Below are positions 16,912 to 25,304 of a DNA stretch of 26,003 nt, in pieces; position 1 is the first letter of the stretch, and every line of letters starts with the position of its first letter. The position numbers and the translations under genes are program-made. The notes beneath the pieces are model-generated. The model was not told the origin of the DNA and did not search any database. It was given only the letters and a program-made list of their open reading frames with translations. Source of the DNA: Desulfobacterales bacterium (GTDB lineage: Bacteria; Desulfobacterota; DSM-4660; Desulfatiglandales; B25-G16); assembly GCA_030672485.1 (NCBI GenBank), contig DAOVGH010000027.1, positions 1-26,003 of the forward strand, read 5' to 3'.

Positions 16912-16988
16912 GGTGGGTGTAGCTCAGCTGGTAGAGCACTGGGTTGTGGCCCCAGTGGTCGCGGGTTCAAGTCCCGTCACTCACCCCA
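16912..16988 (+). tRNA. tRNA-His (anticodon GUG)
   Basis: The 77-nt gene shows a 7-bp acceptor stem (GTGGGTG with CACTCAC, one G-U), D arm TAGCTCAGCTGGTAGAGCA, anticodon stem CTGGG/CCCAG around TTGTGGC, T arm GCGGGTTCAAGTCCCGT and encoded CCA. G at 16912 (the -1 position) faces discriminator C at 16985, the identity pair of tRNA-His. It is divergent from selA. A TATGAT at 16889-16894 could be its -10, without a clear -35. Confidence 0.97.
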
Positions 16989-17073
16989 AAAATAATGTTA
17001 AGCAAAGATAAACATTGTCAGGTCCAGATTAAATAACCTGCCCCTATTTTATCCTTATCTCTCACCAAATTAC

Positions 17074-17736
17074 CTACCCCAAAAAACTCCCTACACTGTA
17101 CATCCAGCTAAGTAAAGCCCCGGAAACATAATCAGCAAGCAGGAAAGGGTATTTTAAGGCATCCGTAAGCATGAGGATAAGGATTATCAACATGCCGTAC
17201 CGTGCCATCCGCTGATATCTGAGCGAAAGAGGATAGGGAAGCAGATAGGCCAGCACATGTGAGCCATCCAGAGGGGGAACGGGGAGAAGATTAAACATGC
17301 CTAAGATAATGTTTATCTTAACGCCGAAAAAGACGCACCTCGCTATGAAAAAGGGGATGCCATGCTCCTTAAAGATCATCATTGAGAGAGGTAACATAAG
17401 GGCAAAGGCAAAGGCCAAAAGCATGTTGGATAGAGGGCCGGCAAGGGAGACAAGGGTGTAATCCCTTGCGGGATTTCTCAACTTGCTTGGCCTAACGGGA
17501 ACAGGCTTGGCCCAACCGAATATGATACCTGATCCGGTCATCAGGTGAAAGGAGAGCAAGATGAGCGGTAAAATAATTGTACCCATGGGATCTATATGCC
17601 TTACTATGTTAAGGGATAGCCTTCCCTGTCTTTTGGCAGTATCATCACCGAACAGCAGAGCGACCAGGCCGTGAGCACATTCATGGACCATGATGGAGAA
17701 GAGGAGTATCGCGATAATCAAAAGTAATTCAAACAT
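17074..17736 (-). CDS. Site-2 protease family (M50) membrane metalloprotease
   Basis: This ~220-aa integral membrane protein has several hydrophobic segments. HECAH close to the N-terminus is the zinc-binding HExxH motif inside the first membrane helix, and LLPVPPLDGSHVL carries the NxxPxxxxDG-like second motif with the third zinc ligand. It matches the short bacterial M50 proteins of the rseP/YwhC-like group, which cut substrates within the membrane; the substrate is unknown. An upstream in-frame ATG at 17748 lacks a ribosome binding site, whereas the ATG at 17736 has GAAGGTGG just before it, so I use the latter. It is 52 nt downstream of the oxidoreductase gene and may be read from the same transcript, although it has no evident link to aryl-CoA metabolism. 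Confidence 0.88.
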   Translation of the reverse strand: MFELLLIIAILLFSIMVHECAHGLVALLFGDDTAKRQGRLSLNIVRHIDPMGTIILPLILLSFHLMTGSGIIFGWAKPVPVRPSKLRNPARDYTLVSLAGPLSNMLLAFAFALMLPLSMMIFKEHGIPFFIARCVFFGVKINIILGMFNLLPVPPLDGSHVLAYLLPYPLSLRYQRMARYGMLIILILMLTDALKYPFLLADYVSGALLSWMYSVGSFLG

Positions 17737-17788
17737 AGCCACCTTCATGTGAGAAAAGGGGATCTAACAAGGCCTGAAGCCATTGGGA

Positions 17789-20302
17789 TTAATATAGATC
17801 ATCCAGTTCATCTTCTCCGCCGGGCATTCTACCGTGTTCCTGTAAATATTGCTGGATCAGCTCACTTTCCCTCTTTGAATAGAGCGGGTTTTCCTCGTAC
17901 TGAAACCAGGCTACCTTATTGTTGTCCTCAAATACCTCAAGCAGGGTCTCTCTCATATTGATGACACCCTTTATAAGCAAGACCCTTTTGTCAGCATCCA
18001 GCAGTTCGTACACGCCCTCCCCTTCCGGCATGAGCTGAATATTGTCCTCGGTCCATTTCATCAATTTTGCCGGAGGAGGGGTAACCTTCCCCATCTGTAA
18101 TCTCAGATCACATTGCAAACAGCGGGCGGCCTCTTTCCTGGCATGTTCAGGATCAAAACCAAGGGCTACCCCTTCAAAGCACTTGAGTCTTTCTGCCACC
18201 GGCAGTTCCGGAACCTTCTCCCTTGGTAGGTCGGCGAAACCCTCCATTCTTCCCACTGTAGGAGAGAGGGGCTCGGGTTGAAAAAGGCCCTCCTCGATAT
18301 CCCCGTTTCCACCCAGAAACCTGTCGATGGAAGATGCTGCCCTTCTACTCGCCACTATGGCATGAATAATTGCGCCGGGTATCTGAGTCACATCTCCACC
18401 GGCAAATACCCCGGGCATCCCGGTTTCAAGTGTCTCCTGATCCACTACTATCATGCCCCTTTGTATATCAATGGGGCTGCCCGAGTCAATAAAACCAAGA
18501 TCTGAGGCCTGACCTATTGACAGTATAACCTGGTCGGCCTCCACCACCCTTGTTCTGTCATCAAAGCTTGGGGAAAGATTTCCCTCCTGATCAAAAGCGC
18601 GGGCACAACCAATGAGCTCAATGCCCTGTAGTTGGCCATCCTTGCCCAATATCCTCTTCGGGCCCCATGATGTCATGAGGTTGACTCCGTCTTCTATGGC
18701 CTGGTCGATCTCCTGTGCATCTGCCGGCATCTCCTCCCTCTTTTCCAGGCAGGCCATGGTAACATTGGTGGCACCACACCTCAGGGCTGTCAGGGCCACA
18801 TCAACAGCAACGTTCCCTCCACCAATGACGACTACCCTATCCTCTAGTTTGACATGCTTGCGCTCCTTTGCCTGGAAGAGAAAAGCAACACCCCACAACA
18901 CACCGTTCAGATCTGAACCCTCAAGCTCTATCCTTCGGCTCAGCTGGGCACCAACGGCTAAGAATATTGCCTCATAGCCCTCGTTTTTCAGTTGATCAAT
19001 AGTGAAATCCTTTCCCAGTGTGTTTCCTGCTCTGAGCTCTATGCCTGACTCGAGGATATCCCGGATTTCCTTTTCCACGACACTCGAGGGAAGCCGGTAA
19101 TCAGGGATCCCGTACCTCATCATACCACCAGGTAGCGGCCTTGACTCGAATACCGTCACCCGATGGCCGAGCTTCTTCAGGTAAAAGGCAGCTGTGAGCC
19201 CCGCAGGGCCAGAACCAATAACCGCCACCTTATGTCCCGTATCACCCTTAAGGTTCACCGGGCTCTTCCACAATCCGTGCTCACTGTCTGCCGCAAACCT
19301 TTTGAGTGCACAGATGGATATGGGCTCGTTGACATCGCCCCTCCTGCAAACATCCTCACAGGGCCTGGTACAGACCCTGCCCAAGATACCGGGGAACGGG
19401 ACCTTTTCCCTTATTACGGCATTTGCCTCATCCGTCTTTCCCTCGGCAATAAGCCTCACATAACCCGGTATATTAACATGTGCGGGACACGCCGCCTTGC
19501 AAGGAAGGAGATCTTCCTCCTCTTGCCCCGCCCTAATATTCTTATCCATCAGTGACCCTGTGGGGCACACCCCTACACATGCAGTACAGAATCTGCACCC
19601 GGATTCAGCTAAAGCAGGGGATAGCGAACCAACCTGGATGTCGCCCCTTTCATCGAAAACAAAGCCCAGTGCCCCTACCCCCCTCAGATCATTGCAGGCC
19701 CTTACACATCTCAAGCACCCAATACAGAGATTATAGTTCCTTTCAAAGAGTGGTTCATGCTTAACAAGGGGCAAATCAGTAGGAATCCAGCGTGGGGTTG
19801 CGGGATCTATACCAACCCAGTTGGCCACGTCCTGGAGCTCACAGTGACCAAGCAGCTCACAGCACCGCTCCTCTACCGGAACATCCAGCGAACACTCAAG
19901 CCGGTCACACCCTTCCCGCTGAGGACATGCCAGGCACGCATGGGGGTGTCGCGTCATGGTTGAGATGAGGTTCTTTCTCCTCTCCTCCCTGATCCTGTCG
20001 CTGTCGGTCACGATCACCATACCCTCTGCTGCTTCTGTACTACACGACCTTACCAGGTCGGGGAGGTCTTGAACGGCAACCAAGCAGATACCGCATCCCT
20101 CACTCATACGCTCGGGCATTGCGTTGGCAATCCTCTTTTCCCCCCGGTAGATAAGCTCTGCCGCTTTCAGCCCCTCTGAGCTCTTTAGATCAGGATGGTA
20201 ACACACCGTCGGAATATAGATCCCTGCCTTCTGTGCGGCCTCAAGAATGCTAGCCCCTTGTTCAACCTGAACCCGTTTAGAATCAATGGTTACCGTTACC
20301 AT
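17789..20302 (-). CDS. Multi-cluster Fe-S/FAD/NAD(P) oxidoreductase (BzdV-like) with GIY-YIG-like tail
   Basis: This 837-aa protein is the probable electron donor module for the reductase. N-terminal 2Fe-2S ferredoxin fold: Cys34, 70, 73, 87. NuoG-type His-Cys region around 119-137 (HACLACP). Two 4Fe-4S motifs: Cys193/196/199/203 and 236/239/242/246. A GltD-like domain follows, with Cys268/272/311/315/319, FAD-binding VIGSGPAGL (361-369), NAD(P)-binding VIGGGNVAVD (492-501) and GVFAGGD (631-637). The last ~80 residues (758-837) are extra: GVY at 763-765 and IKG at 777-779, then YSKRESELIQQYLQEHGRMP, resembling a degenerate GIY-YIG-type domain. Likely reaction: NAD(P)H-dependent reduction of the adjacent ferredoxin. 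Its ATG overlaps the ferredoxin stop by one base (TAATG), indicating translational coupling. The gene equates by position and type with bzdV. Confidence 0.85.
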   Translation of the reverse strand: MVTVTIDSKRVQVEQGASILEAAQKAGIYIPTVCYHPDLKSSEGLKAAELIYRGEKRIANAMPERMSEGCGICLVAVQDLPDLVRSCSTEAAEGMVIVTDSDRIREERRKNLISTMTRHPHACLACPQREGCDRLECSLDVPVEERCCELLGHCELQDVANWVGIDPATPRWIPTDLPLVKHEPLFERNYNLCIGCLRCVRACNDLRGVGALGFVFDERGDIQVGSLSPALAESGCRFCTACVGVCPTGSLMDKNIRAGQEEEDLLPCKAACPAHVNIPGYVRLIAEGKTDEANAVIREKVPFPGILGRVCTRPCEDVCRRGDVNEPISICALKRFAADSEHGLWKSPVNLKGDTGHKVAVIGSGPAGLTAAFYLKKLGHRVTVFESRPLPGGMMRYGIPDYRLPSSVVEKEIRDILESGIELRAGNTLGKDFTIDQLKNEGYEAIFLAVGAQLSRRIELEGSDLNGVLWGVAFLFQAKERKHVKLEDRVVVIGGGNVAVDVALTALRCGATNVTMACLEKREEMPADAQEIDQAIEDGVNLMTSWGPKRILGKDGQLQGIELIGCARAFDQEGNLSPSFDDRTRVVEADQVILSIGQASDLGFIDSGSPIDIQRGMIVVDQETLETGMPGVFAGGDVTQIPGAIIHAIVASRRAASSIDRFLGGNGDIEEGLFQPEPLSPTVGRMEGFADLPREKVPELPVAERLKCFEGVALGFDPEHARKEAARCLQCDLRLQMGKVTPPPAKLMKWTEDNIQLMPEGEGVYELLDADKRVLLIKGVINMRETLLEVFEDNNKVAWFQYEENPLYSKRESELIQQYLQEHGRMPGGEDELDDLY

Positions 20303-20598
20303 TATCTATCCCACGAATGTGAGATGGCGTCCTGGGGGCATGCCTCAACACAGGGAAGCGCAGGTCTATTGGTTGGAGGCTTACACGGGCCACATTCATA
20401 CTTGAGTTTTCGCCCCTTATCCCTGGCAACAATCACAACAGGGTCTTCCCTGAAGGGATCGTTTGGATCCTCATCCACTACCTCAAATACAGTACCGGGA
20501 CAGGCCTCAACACATCTACCACACCCATCGCACTTATCGGTATCTACGGCTATGAAATAGTCTCCTGAACCATCCTTATACCCGTAATTGGCGATCAA
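20302..20598 (-). CDS. 2[4Fe-4S] ferredoxin of the aryl-CoA reductase operon (BzdM-like)
   Basis: This 98-aa soluble ferredoxin has cluster motif one at Cys23/26/29/33 (CDGCGRCVEACP) and motif two at Cys69/72/83/87 with a ten-residue insertion between the second and third ligands. Ferredoxins with such an insertion (Chromatium type) include the very low-potential ferredoxins that feed benzoyl-CoA reductase. A longer frame to 20721 would overlap the alpha-subunit gene by over 100 bases. The TTG at 20598 has a textbook AGGAGG (20606-20611) 7 nt upstream, starting 3 nt past the upstream stop, so I use it. Role: carry electrons from the oxidoreductase to the reductase. Confidence 0.88.
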   Translation of the reverse strand: MIANYGYKDGSGDYFIAVDTDKCDGCGRCVEACPGTVFEVVDEDPNDPFREDPVVIVARDKGRKLKYECGPCKPPTNRPALPCVEACPQDAISHSWDR

Positions 20599-20605
20599 CC
20601 GGCCA

Positions 20606-20611
20606 CCTCCT
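20606..20611 (-). promoter_or_regulatory. Ribosome binding site that fixes the ferredoxin start
   Basis: AGGAGG on the minus strand is seven bases before the TTG start and just after the stop of the preceding gene (20615). It decides the short form of the ferredoxin over the ATG at 20721. Confidence 0.75.
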
Positions 20612-20614
20612 GGA

Positions 20615-21505
20615 CTATTTCCTCCTTCCCTTTCCCTTTTGAACCAGGGCATAGCCAAAAAGGGCAGCGCCTGCTGCGCCTGCGATCTGTGTATCCCACT
20701 CGGTATGCATGGGCTCCACACCGATCTCTTTGGTGAGCCTCTCTATGACGCCCCTATTTTTGGCCAAGCCACCGGTGATGGCAAACCCCTTTTCTATGCC
20801 TATCCTCTCAATAAGCGTAAAAATTCTGTGGCCCATTGCTGAGCAGTAGGCTGCCAAAACCTCGTTGACCGCCCAGCCCTTCCTGAGCAATCCCGTTGCC
20901 TCTGTCTTGGCATAGACGACACAGATGCTGCTAACCGGTTCGGGCTCTTCCTTAACCTCGAAAGAGCGTTCACCGACATCCACAATGGGAACCGACAGGA
21001 GATCGGCAAAGACCTCCATACCCCTCCCCGTACCTGCGGCACATTTATCGTTCATCAAAAAATTGGTAACCTTTCCCTTTTCATCACAGCGAATGGCCTT
21101 GCAATCCTGTCCGCCAATATCGAGAACGGTTCGTACCTCCGGCCCATATATGAAGTGTGCCCCCCTGGCATGGCAGGCTATCTCCGTAATTGATCTGTCC
21201 GCCATCGGGACATTAACCCTCCCATAGCCCGTGCCAATACAATAATCTATGCGGGACTCGGGCATACTGGTGCCCTCCAGGCCCAAATTTAACGCATTTC
21301 TGGCACTTTCAGGGCTATCAGATCCCGTGCGCATATTGGAATAGGCGTAAACCTGTCCATCAGTCATTACCACCGCCTGGGAGCTGACAGAGCCAACATC
21401 AATACCGACGGTGACGATCTTTGCATCTTCCCATTTGATGTCCGGGTTCTTCCAATTTGACTCAGTCCACCTCCAGTATTCTTGCTTCTTTTCCTCTTCT
21501 CCCAC
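20615..21505 (-). CDS. bzdQ: ATP-dependent aryl-CoA reductase, activase subunit (BzdQ/BcrA-like alpha)
   Basis: This 296-aa protein has the ASKHA fold of the BcrA/BadF/BzdQ/HgdC activase family. VGIDVGSVSSQAVV (33-46) is phosphate loop 1, LDIGGQDCKAI is the second ATP site loop, and ITGGLAKN is the adenosine region. Cys155 (NDKCAAGTGRGME) and Cys195 (SSICVVYAKTEA) are the two ligands of the 4Fe-4S cluster bridged between the activase subunits. With the P subunit it hydrolyses ATP to push electrons into the N/O module. GTG start with AGGAG 6 nt upstream, which overlaps the stop of the preceding gene (TAGGAG). Alpha versus delta assignment rests on order and on the alpha-type motif CAAGTGR. Confidence 0.9.
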   Translation of the reverse strand: MGEEEKKQEYWRWTESNWKNPDIKWEDAKIVTVGIDVGSVSSQAVVMTDGQVYAYSNMRTGSDSPESARNALNLGLEGTSMPESRIDYCIGTGYGRVNVPMADRSITEIACHARGAHFIYGPEVRTVLDIGGQDCKAIRCDEKGKVTNFLMNDKCAAGTGRGMEVFADLLSVPIVDVGERSFEVKEEPEPVSSICVVYAKTEATGLLRKGWAVNEVLAAYCSAMGHRIFTLIERIGIEKGFAITGGLAKNRGVIERLTKEIGVEPMHTEWDTQIAGAAGAALFGYALVQKGKGRRK

Positions 21506-21514
21506 CTTAATCTC

Positions 21515-22288
21515 CTATGCCTCTTCCTTCAATACCACAGCCGCGCCAACCGCAGCGCCAAAGGCGGGGTCAGCCGGTATATAGACCCTATCAATCCCCA
21601 ATTCCCTTTTAAGGCATCCCACAAACCCGGGGTTCAATGCAACTCCTCCGATCATGACAATATCCTCGTTTACACCAATCCTCCTAATCATCGATACAAT
21701 CCTGCTTGCCATTGCATCATGAATTGCCTTACTGATATCCTCCTTAACGGTCTTTGCATGGATCAAACCAACTACCTCCGATTCAGCAAAGATGGCGCAC
21801 TGGGCATTCATGGGGATAGATTTATCAGACCGGAGGGCCATTGGGCCCATCTCCTCCAGTTCAACCTCGATGGCCCTCGCCATTGCCTCTATAAAGGCAC
21901 CAGCACCCGCGGCACATTTTTCATTAATGGCAAAGTCGATCACCTTACCCCTTTCATCAATCTTTACTGCCCTGCCCATTTCAGCGCCAACATCGGTCAC
22001 TGTCCTTGCTGAGGGAAAAAAGTAATTGGCGGCCTTGGCCATTGCCCTTATCTCATTAACCTTCATGGCCGCATCTTTGATCTCTTCCATCCCCGCACCA
22101 GTTCCACTGATTTTATCGACATCCCGTGCATCAATGCCCGCATCCTTCAGGGAAGCATCCAATGATTCCTTAACGGCACTGGCTTGATCAAAGCCCGTAA
22201 GGGTCATGCCCTTTCCGATTATCTTCCCATCTCTCAGAATGACCGATTTTGTGTTCTTTGCACCACAGTCAATTCCCGCTATTATCAT
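21515..22288 (-). CDS. bzdP: ATP-dependent aryl-CoA reductase, activase subunit (BzdP/BcrD-like delta)
   Basis: This 257-aa second ASKHA activase is a paralogue of the next gene. Motifs: AGIDCGAKNTKSVIL (phosphate loop 1), TDVGAEMGRAVKI (second loop), IGGVALNPG (adenosine loop). Cys125 (NEKCAAGAGAFIE) and Cys164 (NAQCAIFAESE) supply ligands of the intersubunit 4Fe-4S cluster. The DVGAE variant in place of DIGGQD separates it from the alpha-type activase. It forms a heterodimer with the Q-like subunit; such pairs occur in class I benzoyl-CoA reductases, whereas 2-hydroxyacyl-CoA dehydratases use a homodimer. A strong AGGAGATGAGG precedes the ATG, and the gap to the upstream gene is 26 nt. Confidence 0.92.
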   Translation of the reverse strand: MIIAGIDCGAKNTKSVILRDGKIIGKGMTLTGFDQASAVKESLDASLKDAGIDARDVDKISGTGAGMEEIKDAAMKVNEIRAMAKAANYFFPSARTVTDVGAEMGRAVKIDERGKVIDFAINEKCAAGAGAFIEAMARAIEVELEEMGPMALRSDKSIPMNAQCAIFAESEVVGLIHAKTVKEDISKAIHDAMASRIVSMIRRIGVNEDIVMIGGVALNPGFVGCLKRELGIDRVYIPADPAFGAAVGAAVVLKEEA

Positions 22289-22314
22289 GCCTCATCTCCT
22301 TGCCGTCGCCTATA

Positions 22315-23628
22315 CTATCCCTCCGGCTTTTTAAGGCCCAGGCTTTCGAGAAATATATCAAACCGTGTCTCAGTTGCCGGTAAATCAAACTCCGTCTCAT
22401 CACCCATGTTGCCTTCGTAGGTCATGACCTTGTTTCCCCTTTGGAGCAAGCCTAAGCGATTCTCCGCAATACCGACCGACAGTCCCTCACATCCCCTGTT
22501 GTAATGTAGGATGATACCGTCACACCTCCAGTTTTTTGCAATAGCATCCATCATCTTTGTCTTGTATTCCGGGTGGTAAAAATGCTGATACTGCGGTTTG
22601 CTTAGGTGCCAGTCGGCCAGCATCATACAGGCTTCCTCGCGGGACCTGGGCTTCTCAGGCGGCATGGGTCGAGGCCTCAGATCATTTTTCTCGTCGTCAT
22701 AGAGCCACATCCCCTCAAGTCCAAATGTATAGAGAGAACCAATAGATACCACACCACAGGTTTCCAGGTAGCGATAGATCTTTAAAAATCCCCATGGAGG
22801 CTGAGTATCGGTCATAACGCGTGCCTGCTCATTTGCCACGGCAGCTATTCCCCTTTTTACCCTGTCCTCTACCTCCTCCAAAAGCTCCTCATAGAATTCC
22901 GCAAACTCGCCCCGAGACTTTTGGAGCGTTGCGAAGACATAGAGGGAATAAATGGATTTCTCATCCAGGGGTGCCGGAACAGCCCTGTTTAACATGCATA
23001 TCTTGGCCCAGGTATGGGTGAGCCTGATATCATTCCAGCACGCCTCGAAGAATAGCTCGTCATTGTAAGTTCTTCCGGTAATCTTTTCCATCCATTCTAT
23101 GGAATCCAGTATCTGATCGGCCACGTACCTTAGCCGGTGTTCATACATCTCAGGCTGGAACGGTGGATAGGCCCCTACACCGACATCAATGACATAGAGA
23201 GGAACATCGCCGGCTTCAAGTTCACAGGCATTTTGATACCACTTGCCATGAGAGCAGCATATATGTTGCGTATAGGCAAAATCTGCCTTGGGAAAAGCAC
23301 CGCCAAAGGCAGATTTGTTCACTATGATGGATCCCCAGTAGTTTCTCATATATGAGCATAGATCCCTTGAAAAACCGAAGTTTTCGGCCGCGGCCAGAAA
23401 ATCAGCGGAAAGGGGCCTGTCAAATGCACAGGAGGCGCCATATGGCTCCCCCGTAACCCAGTAGACATCTCTGCCCAGGCCCATGGTAACGGCATCCAGT
23501 GCCCATGCACTTCCCACACATCGAATTCCGCCCTTCTCATGAGCCCCTTTAAAGTCCTCATAGAATCTCTTTCGTAATTCCTTGGCCTTGGCCCAACATC
23601 TCAAAGGTTCAGTGGGGTATTTCGCCAT
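22315..23628 (-). CDS. bzdO: ATP-dependent aryl-CoA reductase, catalytic subunit (BzdO/BcrB-like beta)
   Basis: This 437-aa cytosolic subunit of the benzoyl-CoA reductase/2-hydroxyglutaryl-CoA dehydratase family pairs with the N-like subunit to bind substrate and 4Fe-4S clusters. Characteristic stretches: an N-terminal RCVGSAWALDAV, the QHICCSHGKWY motif (Cys124/125), and a C-terminal HYNRGCEGLSVG with Cys380 and the following GIAENRLGLLQRG. No signal or membrane segment. The length is closer to the benzoyl-CoA reductase beta subunits than to dehydratase subunits. ATG with GGAT/AGGA site; 28-nt gap to the N gene. The exact substrate cannot be inferred. Confidence 0.93.
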   Translation of the reverse strand: MAKYPTEPLRCWAKAKELRKRFYEDFKGAHEKGGIRCVGSAWALDAVTMGLGRDVYWVTGEPYGASCAFDRPLSADFLAAAENFGFSRDLCSYMRNYWGSIIVNKSAFGGAFPKADFAYTQHICCSHGKWYQNACELEAGDVPLYVIDVGVGAYPPFQPEMYEHRLRYVADQILDSIEWMEKITGRTYNDELFFEACWNDIRLTHTWAKICMLNRAVPAPLDEKSIYSLYVFATLQKSRGEFAEFYEELLEEVEDRVKRGIAAVANEQARVMTDTQPPWGFLKIYRYLETCGVVSIGSLYTFGLEGMWLYDDEKNDLRPRPMPPEKPRSREEACMMLADWHLSKPQYQHFYHPEYKTKMMDAIAKNWRCDGIILHYNRGCEGLSVGIAENRLGLLQRGNKVMTYEGNMGDETEFDLPATETRFDIFLESLGLKKPEG

Positions 23629-23656
23629 TTTCCTATCCTCTTCATGTCACTACAAC

Positions 23657-24805
23657 CTAAAACAGATCTTCTTCTGCCTCAAGCGTCTCCAGAAATGCCT
23701 CTGTCCGGATCGCAAAAGGACCAGCAGCTACCGTAACGTCGAACTCCAGGAAATAGGTGGGGATGCCGTTGTCTTCCAGGAATTTCCTGATAAAGGGTAT
23801 GTCGGCTTCATGGGGATCGCAGAATTTCTGCTGGATGACAATGGCACCATCAACCCTGAAGTCCTTTGCTAGCTCTAGAATCCTCTGTAGTCGGGTTCTC
23901 TGCGGCCAATCCTTGGAAGGGCACGGTGTTCTTGAGACATACCTTTCAGCAATTGCCCTCAATGGATCATCGATATTCGTATCGACTTCATCCCAGAAGT
24001 ACCTCGTTGTTGTACAGTGTTCCTCCACCACCACCGTACAGCCGACCGATTCACGCTCACCAAGCGTTTCAATCATATTGATATATTCAATATCATCATT
24101 CTCACTCCCGACGAGCATAATCCTCTTACCGGGGTCACGATCAAGCCTCCGGGAGGCCAGTTCCCTCTTTACGTCTTCTGCCACCGGCAAAAACTCCCTT
24201 GCATCCGTGAAGAACTGGGCACAGGTCATATACATGGCCTCTGTTCCGCTTATAGGAGGATTGTCCTCTTTCCTGAACTCGTAGATCTCCTTCATGACCT
24301 TTCTGGCCTTGTTCATAATGTCTATACCCTGTCTCAAATCGTCATCAGTTATCCTCCTGCCGGCTAACTCCTCTATCTTCTTGATCAGCAACCTGTATTC
24401 CTCTACCAGAAAGGGGACGGCCCTTTTACTCTGGACGTGATTGGGCATGGGCAGAAAATAACTCCAGCCCGGATTCTTGTGTAGATCCCAACTGGTAAAG
24501 GCCTGGCGAAGATGGAGGCAGGATTGTCCAATCGCTATGCCATCGAGGTAGTCGTATCGCCCCTTTATTCCCTGGGCCAAGACATCCCTGCAAAAAGGGC
24601 AAAACATGCTAAATATATGCGGCTCGGTAACATCCTGGGGCTCGTGGGAACCGAGAATCCTGACGGGCAGTATATCCGCGGCATAAAAGATCTCCTCAGG
24701 TGTGTAGGTACAGAAATATCCAACGATCTTATTGCCTGTCCTGTCCTTATACCCCTTTTGGTACTCATGCCTGTTTTCGTACCATTCTCGAAACTTCTCT
24801 ATCAT
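23657..24805 (-). CDS. bzdN: ATP-dependent aryl-CoA reductase, catalytic subunit (BzdN/BcrC-like gamma)
   Basis: This 382-aa subunit belongs to the BcrC/BadD/HgdB family. Three cysteine regions expected as cluster ligands are present: SMFCPFCRD (Cys69/72), GQSCLHLRQAF (Cys96) and IQQKFCDPHEAD (Cys329). YTPEEIFYAADILPVRI is the family N-terminal signature. A GTG six codons upstream (24823) is open, but AGGAG (24813-24817) is 7 nt before the ATG at 24805, so I choose that. It is the first of four contiguous reductase genes (N, O, P, Q) and starts 27 nt after the GNAT gene stop. Confidence 0.93.
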   Translation of the reverse strand: MIEKFREWYENRHEYQKGYKDRTGNKIVGYFCTYTPEEIFYAADILPVRILGSHEPQDVTEPHIFSMFCPFCRDVLAQGIKGRYDYLDGIAIGQSCLHLRQAFTSWDLHKNPGWSYFLPMPNHVQSKRAVPFLVEEYRLLIKKIEELAGRRITDDDLRQGIDIMNKARKVMKEIYEFRKEDNPPISGTEAMYMTCAQFFTDAREFLPVAEDVKRELASRRLDRDPGKRIMLVGSENDDIEYINMIETLGERESVGCTVVVEEHCTTTRYFWDEVDTNIDDPLRAIAERYVSRTPCPSKDWPQRTRLQRILELAKDFRVDGAIVIQQKFCDPHEADIPFIRKFLEDNGIPTYFLEFDVTVAAGPFAIRTEAFLETLEAEEDLF

Positions 24806-24832
24806 CTCGAGGCTCCTTTTCACCTATAGGGC

Positions 24833-25276
24833 CTAATCAAGGATCTTCTCCAGGTTAATAAAGTCACATCTGCTGAATCCAAGGGATTTGAAAAAGGATA
24901 GCAGGTCAGTTGAGTCCCACTTAACCGATGTAAACACATTTCTTATACCGATTTTCTTAAATGCGCCGAGAGCCTCCCCGGCCATCATTTTTCCGATTCC
25001 GCGTCCCATATATCTCGGGTCAACACCAAAGAGCCCGATCCAGGCACTTTTCTCCAGACCAAATCCGCCATAGATAACATAGGTAATCATGTAGCCCGCC
25101 ACCTTGCCATCAAGCTCGGCCACAAAGCTCACCCTATCCTCTTTGTCTGCCTCTGCCTCAACAACCCTCTGGTAATCTATTGTGCCAGGACCCTTTGTAA
25201 TTGCCTCCTGGATTCTGGAAATGTCATCGGCATCACGGGCCTCTAACCTTCTAATCAGGAGATTTTCCACTCTCAT
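24833..25276 (-). CDS. GNAT-family N-acetyltransferase
   Basis: This 147-aa GNAT-fold protein has motif A GVDPRYMGRGIGKMM, the acetyl-CoA pyrophosphate-binding (R/Q)xxGxG/A loop, preceded by WIGLFGVDP and followed by FKKIGIRNVFTSV. The substrate (protein lysine, small amine or other) is unknown. It sits between the DUF2080-like gene (28 nt) and bzdN (27 nt) on the same strand, so it is very probably part of the operon. A GNAT protein (BadL) is, as I recall, also linked to anaerobic benzoate genes in Rhodopseudomonas, so a link to aromatic-acid metabolism or its control is plausible. ATG with GGAGG about 4 nt upstream. Confidence 0.88.
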   Translation of the reverse strand: MRVENLLIRRLEARDADDISRIQEAITKGPGTIDYQRVVEAEADKEDRVSFVAELDGKVAGYMITYVIYGGFGLEKSAWIGLFGVDPRYMGRGIGKMMAGEALGAFKKIGIRNVFTSVKWDSTDLLSFFKSLGFSRCDFINLEKILD

Positions 25277-25304
25277 AAGCCCTCCTCTAACCAGAGTCCA
25301 CTGC

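Noticed and set aside
16832..16939. Extended N-terminus of selA with a hydrophobic stretch
   Set aside because: It runs into the tRNA-His gene on the opposite strand, has no ribosome binding site and is not typical of SelA; the GTG at 16831 has AAGGGG at 7 nt.
16997..17055. Inverted repeats after tRNA-His (AATGTT/AACATT and CAGGT/ACCTG)
   Set aside because: Stems are short, loops are 11-12 nt and no T-tract follows; not convincing as a terminator.
19163..19736. Several overlapping + strand frames inside the oxidoreductase gene
   Set aside because: They are antisense shadows of a clearly conserved multi-domain protein.
20599..20721. Longer ferredoxin starting at 20721
   Set aside because: It would overlap the alpha activase gene by more than 100 bases and adds a proline-rich, non-ferredoxin sequence; a strong AGGAGG marks the TTG at 20598.
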